From Spirodela intermedia (lineage: Eukaryota; Streptophyta; Magnoliopsida; Alismatales; Araceae), in contig LR746281.1 in the NCBI GenBank assembly GCA_902729315.2, forward strand, positions 2,788,501 through 2,852,500: a stretch of 64,000 bases of DNA, read 5' to 3'. The notes under the pieces were generated by a model. It was not told the origin of the DNA. It saw only the letters and a program-made list of their open reading frames with translations, and searched no databases. This document shows positions 1-15,145 of the stretch, one piece after another. The position numbers and the translations under genes were made by a program. The stretch's first letter is position 1. Every line of letters starts with the position of its first letter.

Positions 1-508
1 GCGGGGAGACCAGGCGCAGCAGCGGCCGGAGAGAAGGCCTCGTAGAGCCCGGAGACGGGGAGCACGAGCGCAGGGAACCCGCCATTGACGGTGACGCCAC
101 CATTGGTCTGAATCCCTCACCCCAAGAAAAGAAGGGGATGTTCCCACGAATTTCAGAAGAAGAAGAAGGACCCGCTAATTGATCCGAAGCTCTAACCCTA
201 CCCTTTTCTTATAAGCAGAATTTCTCCTCCCCTCCCTTCCTTCCCTCTGGCAGAGAACTTGAAAGCTTGGGATGGATGTTTAGGTCTGAACTCTTATGTA
301 CCTCTGCTTTCTCCTGTTTGAGTTCCATCCGCTGCCTGTTCCTTTTTGTAAGCTTGGGAAAGAAGCTTGACATTTTCCTTCTGGTCAGCAGGGGCATTCT
401 TTGCTTCTTACCTCTAACAGCTGTTTCAACCTCAAGATCCGGGCACGGGTGGCATCGCAGAGACGACGAGTCTACCAAATCGGCGTCGCAGCCACTGATC
501 CTTGCCAT
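1..508 (-). CDS. probable 5' end of an unrecognised spliced gene (partial)
   Basis: A minus-strand ATG at 508 lies in a good start context (ACCATGGC). It opens a 32-codon exon that ends at about 413 with a strong donor (GAG before GTAAGA). An acceptor after a pyrimidine-rich stretch at about 116 restores frame (phase 1) into a GC-rich second exon. That exon runs open to base 1 and contains NGGFPALVLPVSGLYEAF. The second exon has clearly coding-like third positions; a splice after the neighbouring CAG would instead put it in a poor frame. I do not recognise the family and see no signal peptide or domain. The rest of the gene lies outside the window. The start and the first intron are inferred from splice signals only. 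Confidence 0.4.
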
Positions 509-519
509 GGTGGAGGTAT

Positions 520-2979
520 GAAGGTAGGCGATGGCTAAAACCTTGTCCTAATCAGTAGTGGACTAGATTAGTAGGAAATGGTGATTGTAAGGTTTAGTTA
601 TTTGAAGATTAAAAAGAGTCTTCTCAAGAGTATTTTTTTGTGTATGTTTGCAAAATAATGTAAGTTATGTATTCTCTTCATGATGGTCTAATTAATTATG
701 TTAAAATTAATCTAAATATAGATAGTTATACATAAATTATATATTATAAGGTTATCATTGAGTTAAATCATATTTAAAGTGATTCATTAAAGTTTAGATA
801 TTCAAGATTATATTATTTCTTATAAGAATGAGTATAAATATAAATTATGTGGAGATCAAGTCTTCTTCTAATTTTATCATGAGCTAAATTGAAAAATAAC
901 ATCAAGAGGCTAGCCACCTCTTATTTATAGATAAGGGGTCATAATCTTTGGGTCACATTTCTAAAGTCATTTTTTGAGCATTCATATCTTTTTGAGGAAG
1001 TCATTGGATGACAAATTTGTGCTGATCTAAAAAGTCAACCCTATTCTTGAGCTTTCACGGATTCAAATATGATTCTTATTTCATTTTCGTTTTATTTTAT
1101 CATTATCTATTATCTCAACACTAGATCATTCATTTCCATATTATGTGGAACAATTTATTTTTCTAATATTTTGGCAAATGACTTGACAAGAGAATGACAA
1201 CAATCAACTCCAAGATGATGCTCTAAGATGCCATTGCTGGTGCCTGAAAAATAGAAGTCAAGTCAACCAACATCTTGAGCTAAAGTGGCCTAGTTATCTC
1301 ATTGATTAGCAAACCAAATATGGCATACTCTCTTGTCAGGTTTTTATGACTTCCTAGATAGTGCCTAACTTAATGTTTGATGAGTGGCTTTAGGTGGAGA
1401 TATTACCTGCTGGGAAGGTATGTCAACCCCACAATCTATAAGTCATTGTTGTAGGAGTAGAAGCTCCATGTGTCTGAGGAACCAAGGAAGATGGAGGCTA
1501 GTAAAGGGCTCATTTTGGCACCGACAGTCAAATGAGGAATAAACTTAAAAATGAACAAGAGGGTTTTCTTGCCCTAGAATAAAGGAGAAAAGAGAGTGTT
1601 GTTTGTGTGTTAATCAGAAGTGGTGTCCATCACACGTGTGAAACCAAGGTGCAACCTTTGGGATCGGTATGAGAAAGAGAAGTGAATTGATGGAGGCGGT
1701 AGAAATGAAGCCAACAAAGAAGAGCCATCAACCCAGATTTTCATATGAAGGTCTCCTAATTCCTGAACTGTTGGACTTATTGAAGGAGAAGATTGTCTCC
1801 ACAGAAAAAAAAAAAATCTTATGATAAATTCAGATAGGACATGTAAGTTTGTTGATACCAAGGTAGAGTTATGCACTTAGATTTGAAATATTTGAACTAT
1901 TATAGTAAGAGGGCCATTATGAAGGTGCCATGTAGCATGTAAAGATATCGTGGTAGTTTTTCAAGTGTTGGAAGTGTAGTGGGGAGAGAAGACATTTACA
2001 TGTTGGCCATGAGAGTATATTTCTTAAGAAAATTAGGGGAAAGTGCCTTAGACTTGAATGAAGCTCAATCTACATGGAAAACATCAATATTTTCACAGCA
2101 TGAGGTGAAAGTGTCAAAGAGTTAACATGTGGGAAAAGAATATAGGGGAGCTGGACACTTGGTCACAATTATCAAGATAATTCTTAATAACAAGAGGAAG
2201 GAAGATTAATAAATTAATTTCTTGAAGTTTATGCAAATATAAGTACATGTTTGATAAACCTCATGATCTTCAATCATTACAGCCTTATAGTCAAGAAATA
2301 CTACTTAAAGATTGAGCTAAAGGTGGTGACCATCAAATCCAACAAGTATACCTAAGTCAACATCTTCTCAAGATATGAAATATTGGACTAATGAATAAAG
2401 CTATTACCTATCAAATGTTAAGATATTTCACAAAATTCATAAACAAAATTGTGATATGAATGATAACTTGTGACTTGTACTACAAAGTCATTGTAACTTG
2501 TCTTAATTATTTTCTATGTCAATTCAAACTATATTATGCAACAAAAATAATAAGAATAGATGCTGAGCAGCATACCACAATAATCTCATCACCTTAACTC
2601 ATGAGAGATCATGTAGAAGCTATCTAGATCAAAAGGATGACATTTTATTCCTTAATCAGAAGTATAAAAGGAAAATAAAGTTATTTAAGTATATTACTAA
2701 ATGTCTTTTTACTAGAACATCATCGTGCTTCTTAGAGGACAACCAACCAACCTTATGATAGTTGGTATCATAATATAGGATTTACTTATATCAAGATAAA
2801 GTAAATTGGATAATATGGTTTTTGTAGGTGGATCTCAAAGATTGAGGATTTGTTACATGAAGAGTAAGCTCTTCTTTTTAGTCAACATGATGTTGGGTGA
2901 CAACAACTATATCTATATCTTGAAAGAGTAGATAGAGGACATATAGGTTACCATGACATAAATAGTCACTCACTCCAAT
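520..2979. other. AT-rich intergenic stretch, no gene seen
   Basis: Only short, low-quality ORFs occur on either strand. Codon use looks random and there are no splice-consistent exons. The sequence is probably old, decayed transposon material like the block that follows, but I see no recognisable domain here. Confidence 0.5.
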
Positions 2980-4335
2980 ATAACTTAAACTAATGATGTT
3001 GAGGTCAATGAGTTGCCAGAGATGATTCGAGGCCTCCTCATTGACATGGTGATGATAAATTATCTTGTGCTAATAATATTTTAGGGAGGCAGTAGTGTGT
3101 GATGAAAGGTGCCAAAACTTGAGGCCTATACAAAGGCCCACAACACCTACAAGTTTTAGAACTTCTTGTGAGATATAACCTAATACTTTTGGGCAAGTCT
3201 CACACTTATATGGGAGAAGGTCATCTTAGTTAATATGTACTTGGCAAGCAACATGAAGCTTTAGTGGATGACAATGATGGAGGATTTATTGCATTCTTCA
3301 ATTAACTCTTGAAAAAGTTTATCCAAAAGTTAAGGGATCAATTCCAACCCACCAACTACATAAGTTGTGTAGAAGTCCTTTAAGTGATTTCAATATATAA
3401 AGACAATACAAGAATATGAGAAGAAATTCTCATTACTTCTTTTGAAAAGGATATATTATTTAATTTCATGGGTGGGTTGCTACCACATGTGTAGATAGAG
3501 ATCAAGATATGAAGATGTCTACAATAATAGTTAAGGCCTTAGTTCACGTCAAGAGATGACAAGTTTAAATGTTAGGGCCATCAAGGCGAGAGTTCCACCA
3601 AGGGTTAGGGAGTATTAAATTGTTTGCAATAATACCTCAAGGTTAGGCTATGAAGAGTGGTTGCTTCATGTGTGGAGGCCACAACTTACAAATAAAGTAT
3701 TTGTAGAAAATGATTGGCAATGTTTTAATGATGCAAGAGTTATTAGTAGATGTACTTACTATGAATTCTTTGGAAATTATATGTGTTGTAGCAATATGTC
3801 AAGATTAGATGAATTGACAAGGTCAAGTAGATCCATGTTGAGGCCAGCATCAATAATTAATCCATGCTTACAACAGTCAATAGTAAAGCCATCTACAATT
3901 TCTTCTCAAAGAGTGAAGTATCCTAGTAAGGCCTTGCATTGTTATAGAGAGATAGTTATGTTAAGGCTGTAAGTTTAATGGTGCATAACCCTACTAATGT
4001 CGTATGTGGGACCTCACTAAAGGTTGGAGCATAAGAATGTGTTTTAGGACATGATTTTATAAATAGATGATTTTGATATCATCATAGATATAAAGTTATG
4101 TGTGCATTCATAAAGTTTTTTTCCTTAGTTGCATAGTCTACTATTTATATGTAGGTTGAGCCCATGTTTCATTTTTAGAATTCAAGAGGTCTTAAGATGA
4201 CTTATATTATTATGGATTTTAGAGCTCAAAAACAAGTTCAAAAATAAGAAACCTTTCTCATTATACTTCTAAAACCAAATGACAAGTTGTCATTCAAGTT
4301 CACCACATTTGATAAAAGTGAGTAGAAGGCACTCA
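2980..4335 (+). mobile_element. decayed Ty3/gypsy fragment: gag and protease region
   Basis: Conceptual plus-strand translation, broken by many stops and shifts, resembles plant Ty3/gypsy gag. About 3300-3560 matches the gag core, ending in a stretch like the usual 'AAESLV' segment. A zinc-knuckle remnant follows at 3662-3682 (residues CFMCGG then His). About 3990-4180 matches the part of the retroviral-type protease that normally reads 'DFDIILG'; a linker follows to about 4335. No LTR could be identified. Stops are frequent and many look like C-to-T changes, as expected for an old methylated element. It cannot be active. The boundaries are approximate. Confidence 0.6.
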
Positions 4336-4444
4336 CCTTATAATAATTATCGACACTGAAATTATCGACTCACCTTATAATAATTGAAACAAGAGTGTGC
4401 ATGACATACATAATAATTATCGACACTGAAAAAGGCAATTGACA

Positions 4445-5830
4445 TAATATAGGTAGACACATGTTGACAAGGTTAATGTTCATGGGCATGAACAATGTCT
4501 ATTGTACTTTGCATACTATTCTTAACTATCTTCCTTTTCAAGAGATTTGTTAAGGGTGCCATCAACCTAAAGTAGCCTATGATGACCTTATAATAGCTAT
4601 CTAAATTGAGGAATGACTTGAGCTTTAAGATGTGAGTGGATTCTGACCACTATTTGATGACTTAGATCTTAGTTTAATTCATTTACATGACACGGTTAAG
4701 GAGCATCACTTCCTCTAATGCAAACTCACATTTGGCCAAGTTGATGGAGATGTGATTTTTTCTCAACTTCTTCAAAACTTCAAGGTGTGTTTCATGTGTA
4801 TATAAGTTGAAGTTATAGACCAAAATATATTTAAGTAGACTGCAACAAAGTTGTCAAAGAATTCTTAGAAAATCACATTCATCAACCTAAAGAATGTGAC
4901 AAGTGCATTGGTAAGGTTGAATTTCATCATTGTTAACTTGTTGGATCCACAATATGTCATGTAAATCATCTTTGACTTATTGTTTTGTTAGATTTAAAGT
5001 TGATTCCACTTACTCTTAAAGTTTACATTGAAGAGATATCCAACTTCATCAAATCTATTATAGAGCTCTTTGACATTAGGCACTAGGTGCTTATTATCTA
5101 ATCATCTTGTTCAAGACACCAGTATATACTTAGTTAAAGGAATATATTATTTGTGTTTTAAAATATAATTAATACATTATAAAGTATCTTTTAAAGATGA
5201 ATTAGCCTTAACCCTAATGTCTTTTTAAATGTCATCACAACTCCTCTAAATAACTTGAGATATCTTTAAAAGATGTGTCTTAGTGTCCATATGTCTAGCA
5301 CAAGTTAGGATGTAAGTAAAGTGTATTATCTAACATAACATTTTGAAATTCATGAAGAATGATAACAACTCTTATTAGAAGTTTTTATAATATGCCAACA
5401 TTTCTTGTCACACATGCCATCATAGTGTTGAACACCTTGGACACAACACTTATTGGGTGCACAAATGCTTACACGCTTGTCATTTGTGTATTCACTTATA
5501 TAGACACTACTCATGATCATACATTAGTACAAATGTTAATCTTGCTTGTGGCATGCATGCACAACTTGTGGCTACATGTATTTGCACTAGACCAATCACC
5601 TCTCATATGTTAGTAAGCCTCGCACATGCTCTTATTCCAACCACAATTGCATTCAATTCACTTCCACCATATGGGGTGAGCTCAAATACAACTTGTCACT
5701 TGACTTCAAAAGAGTAATGAGGAAGCTCTTTTGAGTTGTAATGTCAATAGCATCTTAAGACCTTTCCAAAACTTAAGGGATAGAACATGGGCTCTACCCA
5801 CTTGTGGAGTAAAAAAAGTTAGTTGGAGAA
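4445..5830 (-). mobile_element. decayed Ty3/gypsy fragment: protease end and reverse transcriptase
   Basis: Read on the minus strand, about 5820-5650 resembles the protease-to-RT linker. About 5180-4480 resembles gypsy reverse transcriptase, including a remnant of the conserved 'LTNA' block near 4910, the 'KCEF' block near 4735 and the 'LNLDSYY' block near 4600 that normally reads 'LGLxxYYR'. Stops and shifts interrupt it throughout. The linker is also recognisable at DNA level in the plus-strand fragment at about 4150-4320, so the two pieces are related elements or parts of one rearranged element. No LTR or integrase was found. Confidence 0.6.
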
Positions 5831-7526
5831 ATTGATAAGATTCTATTTATATCACATAATTTGGATCATATCTATATATTTTAATTACATTCATTAAGTA
5901 TAATGTCTTGAATTTAATATAGACAACATTATTATGATTTAATTATTTTTCATATAATTGGCATGAATTATGTTTAAAATGTGATATATAAACTGAGCAC
6001 ATTATAGCAATAAGTTTTGATATGACTTATTGATTGAATTTTTTTAAAAACTTACAAGAAACATTGAGAAAATTTTGAATTTTTTTTAAGATTTAGTTGG
6101 ATGATATTTAGAATTTTAAGGATGAGATATGATGCTTTTATTCATTATAGACTTATATCTAATTTTTATTTATGATGGAAATGTTTTGTATTCTAGGACA
6201 TATCATTTTATCTCACATGAGAGTGAGTGGTAGAGAGACATTTAAATATCTCACATGAGTCTCATTTAAGCACCTGTTCATCTAACATATCATAATTTAC
6301 GTAATTGTAAGGATCGATGAAGGGGAAGATGGTATGAAATAATCAAAATAGCCACTTAAGGAAGGGGTGATTGGCTCAATTTTCAGGGTTTATAATGCAA
6401 CTCAATCATCCACGATGTTGTGAAAGAGAAACTTGATGAAAAAGGGGTTAGGATCATCAGAATAACTTTTAACAAATAATTATTTATTTTCTATTATGGT
6501 CTATTATCTCATGTATTATTGTCTCTAAAGATATATATTTAAAGCCCATTTTCTATTATTTTTATCCCACGAAATATTTTGGAATTCTTGTGTCTTCCTC
6601 ATCATCTAATGAGGCACATTGGAAGATTATTTTCCATGGGTTCTAGCACACCTTGGTGAGCACCATCATGCAACGTAAAGCTTGCTCAAGTTTGTTGTGG
6701 GTGATGGCTGCTGCAGCAATAATAGAATGGTTCTTTGGGAAGTATTCATTCTACTCACATTTATGGATGTGTGTGTGGTTCACACACTTGAGTTTAAGGA
6801 CTCTTTATTGTTGATTTTCATTTCTTATTATATTTAATTACAAAGATTATCTCAATTCACTCATTGATCATTGGTGTAACTTAATTTCAATTTTTAACTC
6901 TTCAATTTGAAATCTTAAAATTAAGGATCATTTATTGAAAGGGTTAACTTTTGTTTTCTCATTCAACATCAATTATCTCTGTGTTTTCATTGTGAAAATG
7001 CAGTCATCACAATCTCTAACTTCAACTCGACATTTCTTTCTAATCATCTCATCTTTACATGCGTCCCTCTCAATTATACCTTTTTAACAACTAGCTTGAA
7101 TTTCTAATTGTCCATGTGATTGACTTAGACATTCACCAACACATCATCATATTCTTATGTTAATTTTTAAGTTATAAATTTAAATTTGATCCATCTAAGC
7201 TTTAATTATAATAATAATTTTATGCAATCAGAAATATACTTTCCTATAAACACTAAATAAAAAATAAAGACTAAAGTTATATATTTTCAATACCATAAAG
7301 TCCCCAATACCTTTGATGGTAATAGACAATTAATTATATGTGCACATGGTACATACAACCTTGAGTTAATGGCCTTAACTTGGTTGCCCGTTATGACAAC
7401 ATTAGGCCTAGTTGAGATGCTTCTCTCTCCATGAGATGCCTACAACCATCAAAGTTCACCAAATGCTTCTATAAACCTTTCTTCCTTTGGTCTTGCACCA
7501 CTATCCTATCAATTTTGCACCTGGCA

Positions 7527-7570
7527 AACTTTGATGCTATTATGCAAGAGTGCACAATAGCATCAAAGTT
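7527..7570. repeat. perfect 15-bp inverted repeat (stem-loop)
   Basis: The arm aactttgatgctatt at 7527-7541 is matched exactly by its reverse complement at 7556-7570, with a 14-base spacer. The pairing can be extended outward by three bases if a G-U pair is allowed. No coding context is nearby. It could be the remnant of a hairpin-forming transposable element. Confidence 0.75.
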
Positions 7571-9843
7571 CGCGGGAACCTCACCTCTACATTGATAGAG
7601 TCAATTGTCTTTGTCATGTGCACTTATGCACCTCTATGCAATCCCTACACATGTTGGTCATACTAAAGTGCACTCTTGCACATGTTGTGTTGGCATGTGA
7701 ATAACATGCTATGTTATCCATAACACTAAGGTCAAGCGAAAGTTTTTAGTAAAAGAAGATTGTCTTAATGTGAACAATTCATATTAGTCTCCCATCCACA
7801 TTTAGCTAAGAAAATGGTCACACTTTTCATTGATAAAATGGTGAAATTACATTGCATCCTTCAACCCATCTAGCAAAGATAAAATTCATAAGTTAGCTTA
7901 CTTATTCGTGTAAGAGTTGATTGAAATACATACCTTTGATGCCACTCTCAAATAGATGAGTAAACGAAGGGTCTTCTAGAGGTTGGAAACTTATTTGAGG
8001 AAATCTTTTTATTCTAGACAACCCAAGCCATGGCCAAGATAAAGCTAAAGCACTAATTGGTGCTCATGAGTTCACATTTCTCCTTTTGATAAGTGGTTTA
8101 TTGTATTAGGTGCCTTCTTATAATTTTTTCCCATGTTCTAACTTCAATCGACTTTTTGACTAAGGATGTATAGTTAAGGTACAAAGATGGAGTCTTGAGC
8201 TTTCTCAAGCTCAACATAAAAGACGTAAAGAAATGATAAGGAAAAGTTGATGATATTTACGAAAAAAATAAATAGATCAAGCAAACTTGAGCATAGTATT
8301 TTTGAAGCTATATTCTTTCTAATTGGTATATGTGGTAAAAAGGGGGATTTGAAGCATGAGTACATCATTTATGTCTGAACTAAGCAAATATCCAAATTTA
8401 TGTTCTCATCTTGGTTTTGAATGGAGGAAGTGGAAAAGTTGGAAGAATGATTTGATGCAGCTAACAAAACTTATCTTCCAAGTATTTGTACTATTATTCA
8501 TTTGCTTTGCTTTCCCTCTTTTGGACATGTCTTGAAGTTTGGAGTTAATCTTTAAATCTAATCTTCTATACTTCTTCATTTTTTTCCCTATACATGCTAT
8601 ATGTTGCTCATTTTAAGATGTAATCTATTGAATAATAAAATGAGCATCATTAATCTCATTATTTTTGAATTTGATGCATCAATATTATTGTTATGGTTGA
8701 AATATTAATCATTTAATTATGTTCAACTAAGAACTTTTTCATATAATAAACTTAAAGTTTCAAAAGCTATGAAGAGAACTTGAGATAGTAAGCAACCCTT
8801 TGCCTTTGAAATGTCTCAAATTCAAAATAAGGATTTGCTTGGTAAGTAAATTGAGAGGACAACTAAGAAAATAACTCATTCATTAAATGAGAGCTTGTTT
8901 ATTTTTGTACATATATTATATTAAATTTCATATATTTGTATGAAATATTCATGAAGATGATCACTAATCTAAATAAATATATAGAAAATTGATATTCATT
9001 TATAAATATCATCATAATTTGACATATCATTTATTGAATGTAATGATTTTTTAATTTCATAATCATCAAAATATGTGCAGCCTAAAGTCAAAAATGCTAT
9101 GTGGTGCACTCTAGTGGCATCACATAATCATCAAAAAATGAAATTATAATGTTTCAACTTGAAGTGAAAAAGGCAGCATTAAATAATCAAATTCTCATAA
9201 TTAATTTATAGACATATCTTTTATTTTAGGAGCTTCTAGGAAAATATTTCAAGCCATTCATGTCCTAATGATGGTGACTCATAGTTTTTGCATAGGATCC
9301 TTACACTTTAAACCTTATACTAATGTTGGGTTATCATTGTTTAATCATTAAACATTAAATGTTAAAATAAATAAATTGAATATCCATTGAATTGTAATTG
9401 CCATCACTAATAAATAAATGGTAAGATGCAAAGAAAAAGTTACTTTTGAACCCAATCAATGAATTATTGAACATTCAAATTATTTAAGGTGAATTTTTAG
9501 AAAAAAGTAATTAATTTCTTTTATTACATAATACCATTTATTTTTGACCCACTTGCACATGTGGAGTTGGTTTCATAAAGTGAGAGGTCAATTGTGTTAG
9601 TCTCAACTATAGTAAACTTTAGTTCTTAACCATAGTTAACTCTAGTCATAAAAAGGAGGCCTAGGAGAGGTACAACCTCTTTACTTTATTTAGAGTTGGG
9701 AAGAGTTTCTCTTCAATAATGTCAAACAATAATGTAAATTTTAATTTATTTAATTAATTTAATATAACCACCCCATTTTTGAAAACTTATGAGTCATGAT
9801 CATCAGATCTTTTGATTGCCACGTAAATGATTTATCCAAGTTT

Positions 9844-9852
9844 GGGGGGGGG

Positions 9853-9887
<35 letters not shown>
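9844..9887. repeat. poly-G followed by (GA)n microsatellite
   Basis: A run of about 12 G residues passes directly into about 16 GA units. Simple-sequence repeat in intergenic DNA. Confidence 0.9.
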
Positions 9888-9888
<1 letters not shown>

Positions 9889-10867
9889 CAATAAATTAAG
9901 AGGAGACCCATAATTTTGTTAAAAAATATAATTATTGATGAAAATGATCAATTAAGCTGGCTTCGTGTGAAAGGGGATCATTTGTGCCACGTCAGCTAAA
10001 TTAAAAAATATATATAGAAAAGCAAAAAGGAGCGGGGAAAAGAAAAGGTGGACGGAAAGCGTCACGTCGCCGGAGATAACCAGCCTGCCTGACGACAGCT
10101 AAGCATGACAACTATTTACACGTGTCCGGTCCACTGACACGTCACCCCACCGAAACCCGAGGCCCCTCCCCCCTTCTGTCTATATATCTCTCTATCTCTC
10201 TCTCTCATCGTGCTTCCAGAAAATTCCACGGCTGGCGGGGGCAAAACCGAAGCCTGCCGTCTAATCAAAGGAACGAGCTTGATGGAAAGCCGGCCCGGCC
10301 GGCTCACCAACCACGCTGGCGGCCTTTCTACGCTCTCTCTCTTTCTCTCTCCAAATAAATATTAATATAAATTACTAATTTCCTTTTGGTGATATATTAT
10401 TTTAAAAAAATTATACTTCGAGATATCAACGGGCCGGGCTGGGAAGCCCGGTTGCGTTCGAACGTGGAGAGCGGGAAGAATAGATGCCTTCGGGCCGGGT
10501 GAACAGGTCCACGGACTCTCTCACTTTGAAAATACTACTTTGATGATTACTGAAAGAAAAAAATTTGGGTATTCGTAAAAAAGGGTGGAATATCCACGTC
10601 AGGGGCGGTGAAAGAAGCCGAAAGAGAGCAGAGAGGGGTTACACGTGGGAGTGGGACTGGAGGTGACGATACCGCTCGCCTACTCCGCAACTTTACAGAG
10701 CGACGCGATCGGGGCACCGCCCTCCGTCTTCCAGCCTTCTGTCTTGATTTATTGGCTTCGTTAAAGCAGATTCCAGCGTCTTCTTCTCCTGCTCTCCACT
10801 CCCCACTCGACTCCAGAGGAGACGCCGGCTCCCGCTGCCACCGCCCCCTTAGAGACCTCCTGCAGAG

Positions 10868-11641
10868 GTATGGGAACTAGAGATAGTCGCGCTGATGAGC
10901 GTTTGAGCTTGCTGGTTCTTTGATCCTGTGACGTTGATCGTACTCTTAGAGCTTGTCCTGGTGCTTTCCCTGTTTTTCGTGGTTTTCGAACTCTAGGTGC
11001 TATGACCAGTCCTCCGATCTTCTTGCATGTTGTATATCAGCCTTAAATCTACTAGGGAGACTGTCTTTCAATCCTTCTTGTGCGATCCCGAAGCGCCAGC
11101 TTCTTGGCACTAATGGCTGTTTCCCATATGCTTTGTTTTTCGGGGTCGTGCACTTCGCTCTCTTGGAGGGGATCCGATGGACGCCCTTACCTTGAGCTTG
11201 TTTTCCGTTATTTATCTTGCGAAAACGGGGTGCATATTTCCTGTCTGACTTTCTAGCTTTCGGACCTGTAGCTTTCTGCTCAGAGGTAGTTTTTCTGCTA
11301 GTCCTCTTTGAAGATTATCATCGTAAACGATGGACAGATCTTAATAATACCATGTGGGCCTTGGAAACGCCTGCTTTTCATTTTCGAAATCATATCACAG
11401 CAAGCGTACTCGCTGATTTCCATTTATATTTGAAAATTTTCGCCTTGTACCCCGTTGATTTCTACGTTCATTTTGTTTCCTACAACGTGGATTGCATGAC
11501 CGTCCCATCTTCTTCAATTATCTTACAAGTATTTTCATCGTTATTATTACAGAAAAACAGACCGAAAGCATGCGATTTCTGAGTCTTATATTTAAGTGCG
11601 GTACCTGCACCATCGATTACCGATTTCTTGTTCATGAACAG
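10868..11641 (+). other. leader intron in the 5' UTR of actin gene 1
   Basis: A donor (GAG before GTATGG at 10868) and an acceptor (GAACAG ending at 11641) remove 774 bases, so that the leader exon ending at 10867 joins 15 bases of leader before the actin ATG at 11657. Plant actin genes characteristically carry such a leader intron, and in several species it raises expression. The start of the leader exon is not clear. GC-rich, CT-rich sequence from about 10780 is the likely exon, and I see no convincing TATA box. Confidence 0.7.
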
Positions 11642-11656
11642 GATTAAATTCGTACC

Positions 11657-13483
<1,827 letters not shown>

Positions 13484-13730
13484 GTGCGCCCTCTCCCTCT
13501 CTTCCCTGGTTTCTGTCATGGGTCGTCTGTTTGATCCGCCGGGTTGTCTGTTTTCCAAGAACCATGGACTTCGCTCTGATGCCTGTCCTCGAGCTTGTAT
13601 TTTTATTCCCTCTTTCCTCTGCAAGCTCCCCTTCCCACATGCCACACATAAATCATGGTAGCATTAAACTCCAGCTGCTTGCGCACAACCCAATCGAGCC
13701 CAAGTTCCTAGCCATCTGCACAAAACTGGA

Positions 13731-14270
13731 AATGGGCACGCCTACATTGCACAACCCAAAGATGGATGAGTAGTTATAATATTTATAATCAAACATGCTC
13801 AGGAGTGTGCAGGAATATCATGACCGGTGTTCTTCTTAGCCACTGGCGCAAAACATGAAGTGGGTATGTTTTCATTGCATGGTCTGAGAGGAAAAAAAAG
13901 GTCCCCAAACGGGAATATGTTAAACCCTAATCGATCCACAAATATATTGCAAAGGTCCAAGATGAGTTTTTTATATTCAACCTCGAGTGTTCTTCTTAGC
14001 CAGCGGCGCAGAACATGAAGTGGGCATGCTTTCATTGCATAGTTTGAGAGAAAAAACAAGGCCCTAAAATCAAGTAGCCATGCTTTCATTGGTAAAATGG
14101 ATTGGATTTATTGTGATACTTTACATCCTCATTGACTCCCAGGAGCCGATCATACCTAGGATGAAGTTGGAACATGCCGCCATGTTCTTACCCTTTTCTG
14201 TGATAAAGTTAAAATGGGCATGTTTTTGTTGCGTATTTTGGCAAGAAAGAAGGCCCCGAAATGGACTTTT
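13731..14270 (+). repeat. degenerate tandem repeat, period about 160 bp
   Basis: Two clear copies start at 13827 and 13987 with the shared block gtgttcttcttagcca, followed by a shared stretch 'acatgaagtgggyatg..ttcattgcat'. More diverged copies of the core are seen near 13733 (gggcacgcctacattgcac) and near 14217 (gggcatgtttttgttgcgta). The cluster starts about 250 bp after the actin 1 stop codon and has no coding character. Confidence 0.7.
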
Positions 14271-15145
14271 TCATATTATTTTTTTTCGGCTATTTTTTCC
14301 TAAAGTGTCAATAATAAGAAGGGGAAAATACCCAAATGAGCTTCTTTTGGGTTATATTTGGTCTATATTGCTAATGAATTTATTTATTATATATATTTCA
14401 TATATACATAAAAAAGTGCTCAAGTACCCAAAGGGGCATTCTAACTAGACAACAAGTTACAGAGTTAAATCAGTTTTTGATGATGTGAGGGATAATCTAG
14501 AAAATTCATAAAGAATAAAATATGAAATCAAACTAGAGACCAATGTGATATTGAAAAATTGAGTAGAAAATTCGGTTTTGATGAACTTAACTAGACCAAA
14601 AAACTTGAATGCTACATGATCTGGTATATTATTGCATAGATGCATTAAGGAAAGTAGTTATGGTCCAAAATTAGTCAAACGCACTGTTCGATTCAACCTG
14701 TAAGCCTAGTCCATTCATTAACTTGAGACTTATTGATCCTAAAGGCTAAGTCCATTGTTTGATGTTTTGGCCCAAAATCAACTGGTTGTTGAAGCACATA
14801 ATTCATCACGTCCCAACACCAAGTAGCTATTCAAGTAAATGGGCCAGCCCAATGTGAATGGCTACTTGATTAGGACACCAAAGAAAGTCCTAGAACCATG
14901 AAGAAAAACATGCTAGAAATGAAGCATAGAGACATCCTTCATCCTCCTCATCCTTCTCCAACCAAAAGCCCCTGAAGAACTCTAACACACTTGAGTGTGA
15001 ATCTCAATTCCCAACCATCTTTTAATCAATCTACTCCACTTAATTGTCATCCAAACCAACCAATACTCCTCTTAACACTGACAGTATTCCTCAATCTCAA
15101 TCCTTGATTGAATGATTTGAGACATCCTATCGGGACGAGCACTCC

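Larger units (their letters stand above)
5831..10500. other. AT-rich gene-poor stretch
   Basis: No gene is supported. The stretch contains a perfect 15-bp inverted repeat near 7.5 kb, a poly-G/GA microsatellite near 9.86 kb and, from about 10.0 kb, a shift to GC-richer sequence that probably marks the upstream region of actin gene 1. Short ORFs at 10116-10358 on both strands look like chance. Confidence 0.5.

Noticed and set aside
4335-4440. Short direct repeats read as a possible CRISPR-like or satellite array
   Set aside because: Only two imperfect copies at a transposon junction in a plant genome, with no regular spacers.
5359-5613. 84-codon plus-strand ORF in the gypsy region
   Set aside because: It lies between minus-strand protease and RT remnants and has no domain similarity, so it is treated as chance.
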